This document shows, piece by piece, positions 5,527 to 6,362 of a stretch of DNA of 6,362 nt. Location of the stretch: positions 1 through 6,362 of the forward strand of contig CAZSWS010000106.1 of assembly GCA_964610765.1 (NCBI GenBank). Direction: 5' to 3'. The notes below the pieces were generated by a model, which was given only the letters and a program-made list of their open reading frames with translations, was not told the origin of the DNA and did no database searches. This stretch comes from CAZSWS01 sp964610765. Its GTDB lineage: Bacteria; Bacteroidota; Bacteroidia; Bacteroidales; Tannerellaceae. Every line of letters begins with the position of its first letter. Position 1 is the first letter of the stretch. The translations under genes were made by a program, and so were the position numbers.

Positions 5527-6270
5527 ATGATTGAGACATTAAGTAATCGTAGATCCATCAGAAAATATTCAGAAAAAGAAGTTACCGAGGAACTGTTAAA
5601 TGATTTACTAACAGTTGCGGTCCGAGCTTCAAACACAGGCAACATGCAACTGTATAGCGTGGTCGTTACGCGCGACCAAGCCATGAAAGAAAAACTGGCT
5701 CCTACACACTTCAACCAACCGATGGTTACGCAAGCACCCATTGTTCTTACTTTTTGTGCAGATGCTAATCGCTTTGTCAAATGGAGTGAGCAGCGAAAAG
5801 CGGATGCAGGATTTGATAATTTTCAGACATTTATCTGCGCCACCATTGATGCAATGCTATTTGCTGAAAGCTTTTGTGACGCTGCCGAAGAAAAAGGACT
5901 AGGTCTTTGCTTTTTAGGCACGACCACTTATAATGCAGCACAAATTATTGATATTTTAGAGTTACCTAGGCTGGTCGTTCCAATCACAACGGTAACACTG
6001 GGGTATCCGGAGGAACAACCGGAGCAACCGGAACGACTTCCGCTAGCAGCCGTGGTGCATACAGAAACATACGCAGACTATACCCCTGACCGCATTAATG
6101 AACTATACAAAGACAAAGAAGAACTTGAGGTAAACCAAGAGTTTGTAAGAATAAATAACAAAGAAACACTAGCGCAAGTATTTACAGACCTCAGATATAC
6201 CAGACAGAACAACGAGGCTTTTTCAATGGAGTATATGCGGGTGCTCAAACAACAAGGCTTTATGTCATAA
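5527..6270 (+). CDS. Nitroreductase-family NAD(P)H-dependent flavin oxidoreductase (NfsA-like)
   Basis: A 247-residue FMN-dependent oxidoreductase of the nitroreductase superfamily, close in length and layout to NfsA/FRP-type enzymes. These are cytosolic dimers that use NAD(P)H to reduce nitro compounds, quinones or flavin. The N-terminal RRSIRKY (8-14) supplies FMN-phosphate-binding arginines, and ASNTGNMQLYSVVV (34-47) forms the second flavin-contact strand. KGLGLCFLGTTTYN (123-136) is the glycine-rich FMN loop, and VTLGYP (156-161) with ERLPLAAVVH (169-178) ends the core. The C-terminal tail (about 190-247) is typical of the NfsA group. An ATG seven bases earlier (5520) runs into a stop after four codons, so 5527 is the start. 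The physiological substrate cannot be told; such enzymes also activate nitro drugs such as metronidazole. Confidence 0.92.
   Translation: MIETLSNRRSIRKYSEKEVTEELLNDLLTVAVRASNTGNMQLYSVVVTRDQAMKEKLAPTHFNQPMVTQAPIVLTFCADANRFVKWSEQRKADAGFDNFQTFICATIDAMLFAESFCDAAEEKGLGLCFLGTTTYNAAQIIDILELPRLVVPITTVTLGYPEEQPEQPERLPLAAVVHTETYADYTPDRINELYKDKEELEVNQEFVRINNKETLAQVFTDLRYTRQNNEAFSMEYMRVLKQQGFMS
6016..6033 (+). repeat. Two-copy 9-bp tandem repeat inside the nitroreductase gene
   Basis: CAACCGGAG (6016-6024) is followed directly by CAACCGGAA (6025-6033), encoding Gln-Pro-Glu twice (residues 164-169). It lies in the surface-loop region just after VTLGYP and keeps the frame. It may be a small slippage duplication; it has no evident function. 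Confidence 0.6.
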
Positions 6271-6362
6271 ACAATTAATGTTTCACACTGTTCTATTATT
6301 AAGCATAAGTTATGAAACGACACATGATTTTTTGTTAAATCACTCAAACCCATGAAAATAAA

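Noticed and set aside
6280..6318. GTTTCA / TGAAAC inverted repeat after the nitroreductase gene as a terminator
   Set aside because: The stem is six weak pairs around a 27-base loop with no T-tract immediately after; unlikely to terminate transcription.
6352..6362. ATG AAA ATA at the right edge as the start of a next gene
   Set aside because: Only three codons are visible, there is no clear -7 promoter word upstream and no ribosome binding site to judge by.

Overview
The window looks like chromosomal DNA of a Bacteroidota bacterium, most likely order Bacteroidales (Bacteroides or Parabacteroides type). The DNA is AT-rich. No start codon is preceded by a convincing Shine-Dalgarno sequence. 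Five intergenic regions carry the Bacteroidota -7 promoter word TAnnTTTG. The proteins (HU with an RNISKNT arm, RNase G, LpxH-type hydrolase, NfsA-like nitroreductase) read like that group. These are impressions from reading; no database search was run.

Left part, minus strand (1-2050): a small ECF sigma factor gene (179-688) ends just before a strong intrinsic terminator (122-157). Upstream of it lies mutY (923-1990), the adenine glycosylase that guards against 8-oxoguanine mutations. The 234 bases between them hold a weaker terminator-like hairpin and two candidate promoters, so the two genes are probably separate transcription units.

Centre, plus strand (2051-4241): divergent from mutY, a good promoter drives an HU-family DNA-binding protein (2177-2455). 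It is followed 22 bases later by a 29-residue extremely basic mini-protein (2478-2567). The mini-protein resembles the bS22 / mS38 (AURKAIP1/COX24) class of small-subunit ribosomal proteins. A 12-bp perfect hairpin with a T-tract follows, then rng (2664-4241), RNase G, with a GTG start. A -7-like box lies inside the hairpin's right arm. HU, a ribosomal-type peptide and the RNase known to trim 16S rRNA form a nucleoid/ribosome-maturation neighbourhood.

Right part, plus strand (4242-6362): a MIP18/DUF59 Fe-S assembly protein (4330-4647) and, 17 bases after it with a TTG start, an LpxH-type UDP-2,3-diacylglucosamine diphosphatase (4665-5438) appear to be co-transcribed. An NfsA-like flavin nitroreductase (5527-6270) follows with its own candidate promoter. 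The last 92 bases contain no supported gene.

Most of this is conserved core-genome content. I see no phage, insertion sequence, CRISPR array, tRNA or rRNA. The least ordinary items are the 29-residue protein, the terminator/promoter overlap in front of rng, and an HU that lacks the usual DNA-kinking proline.
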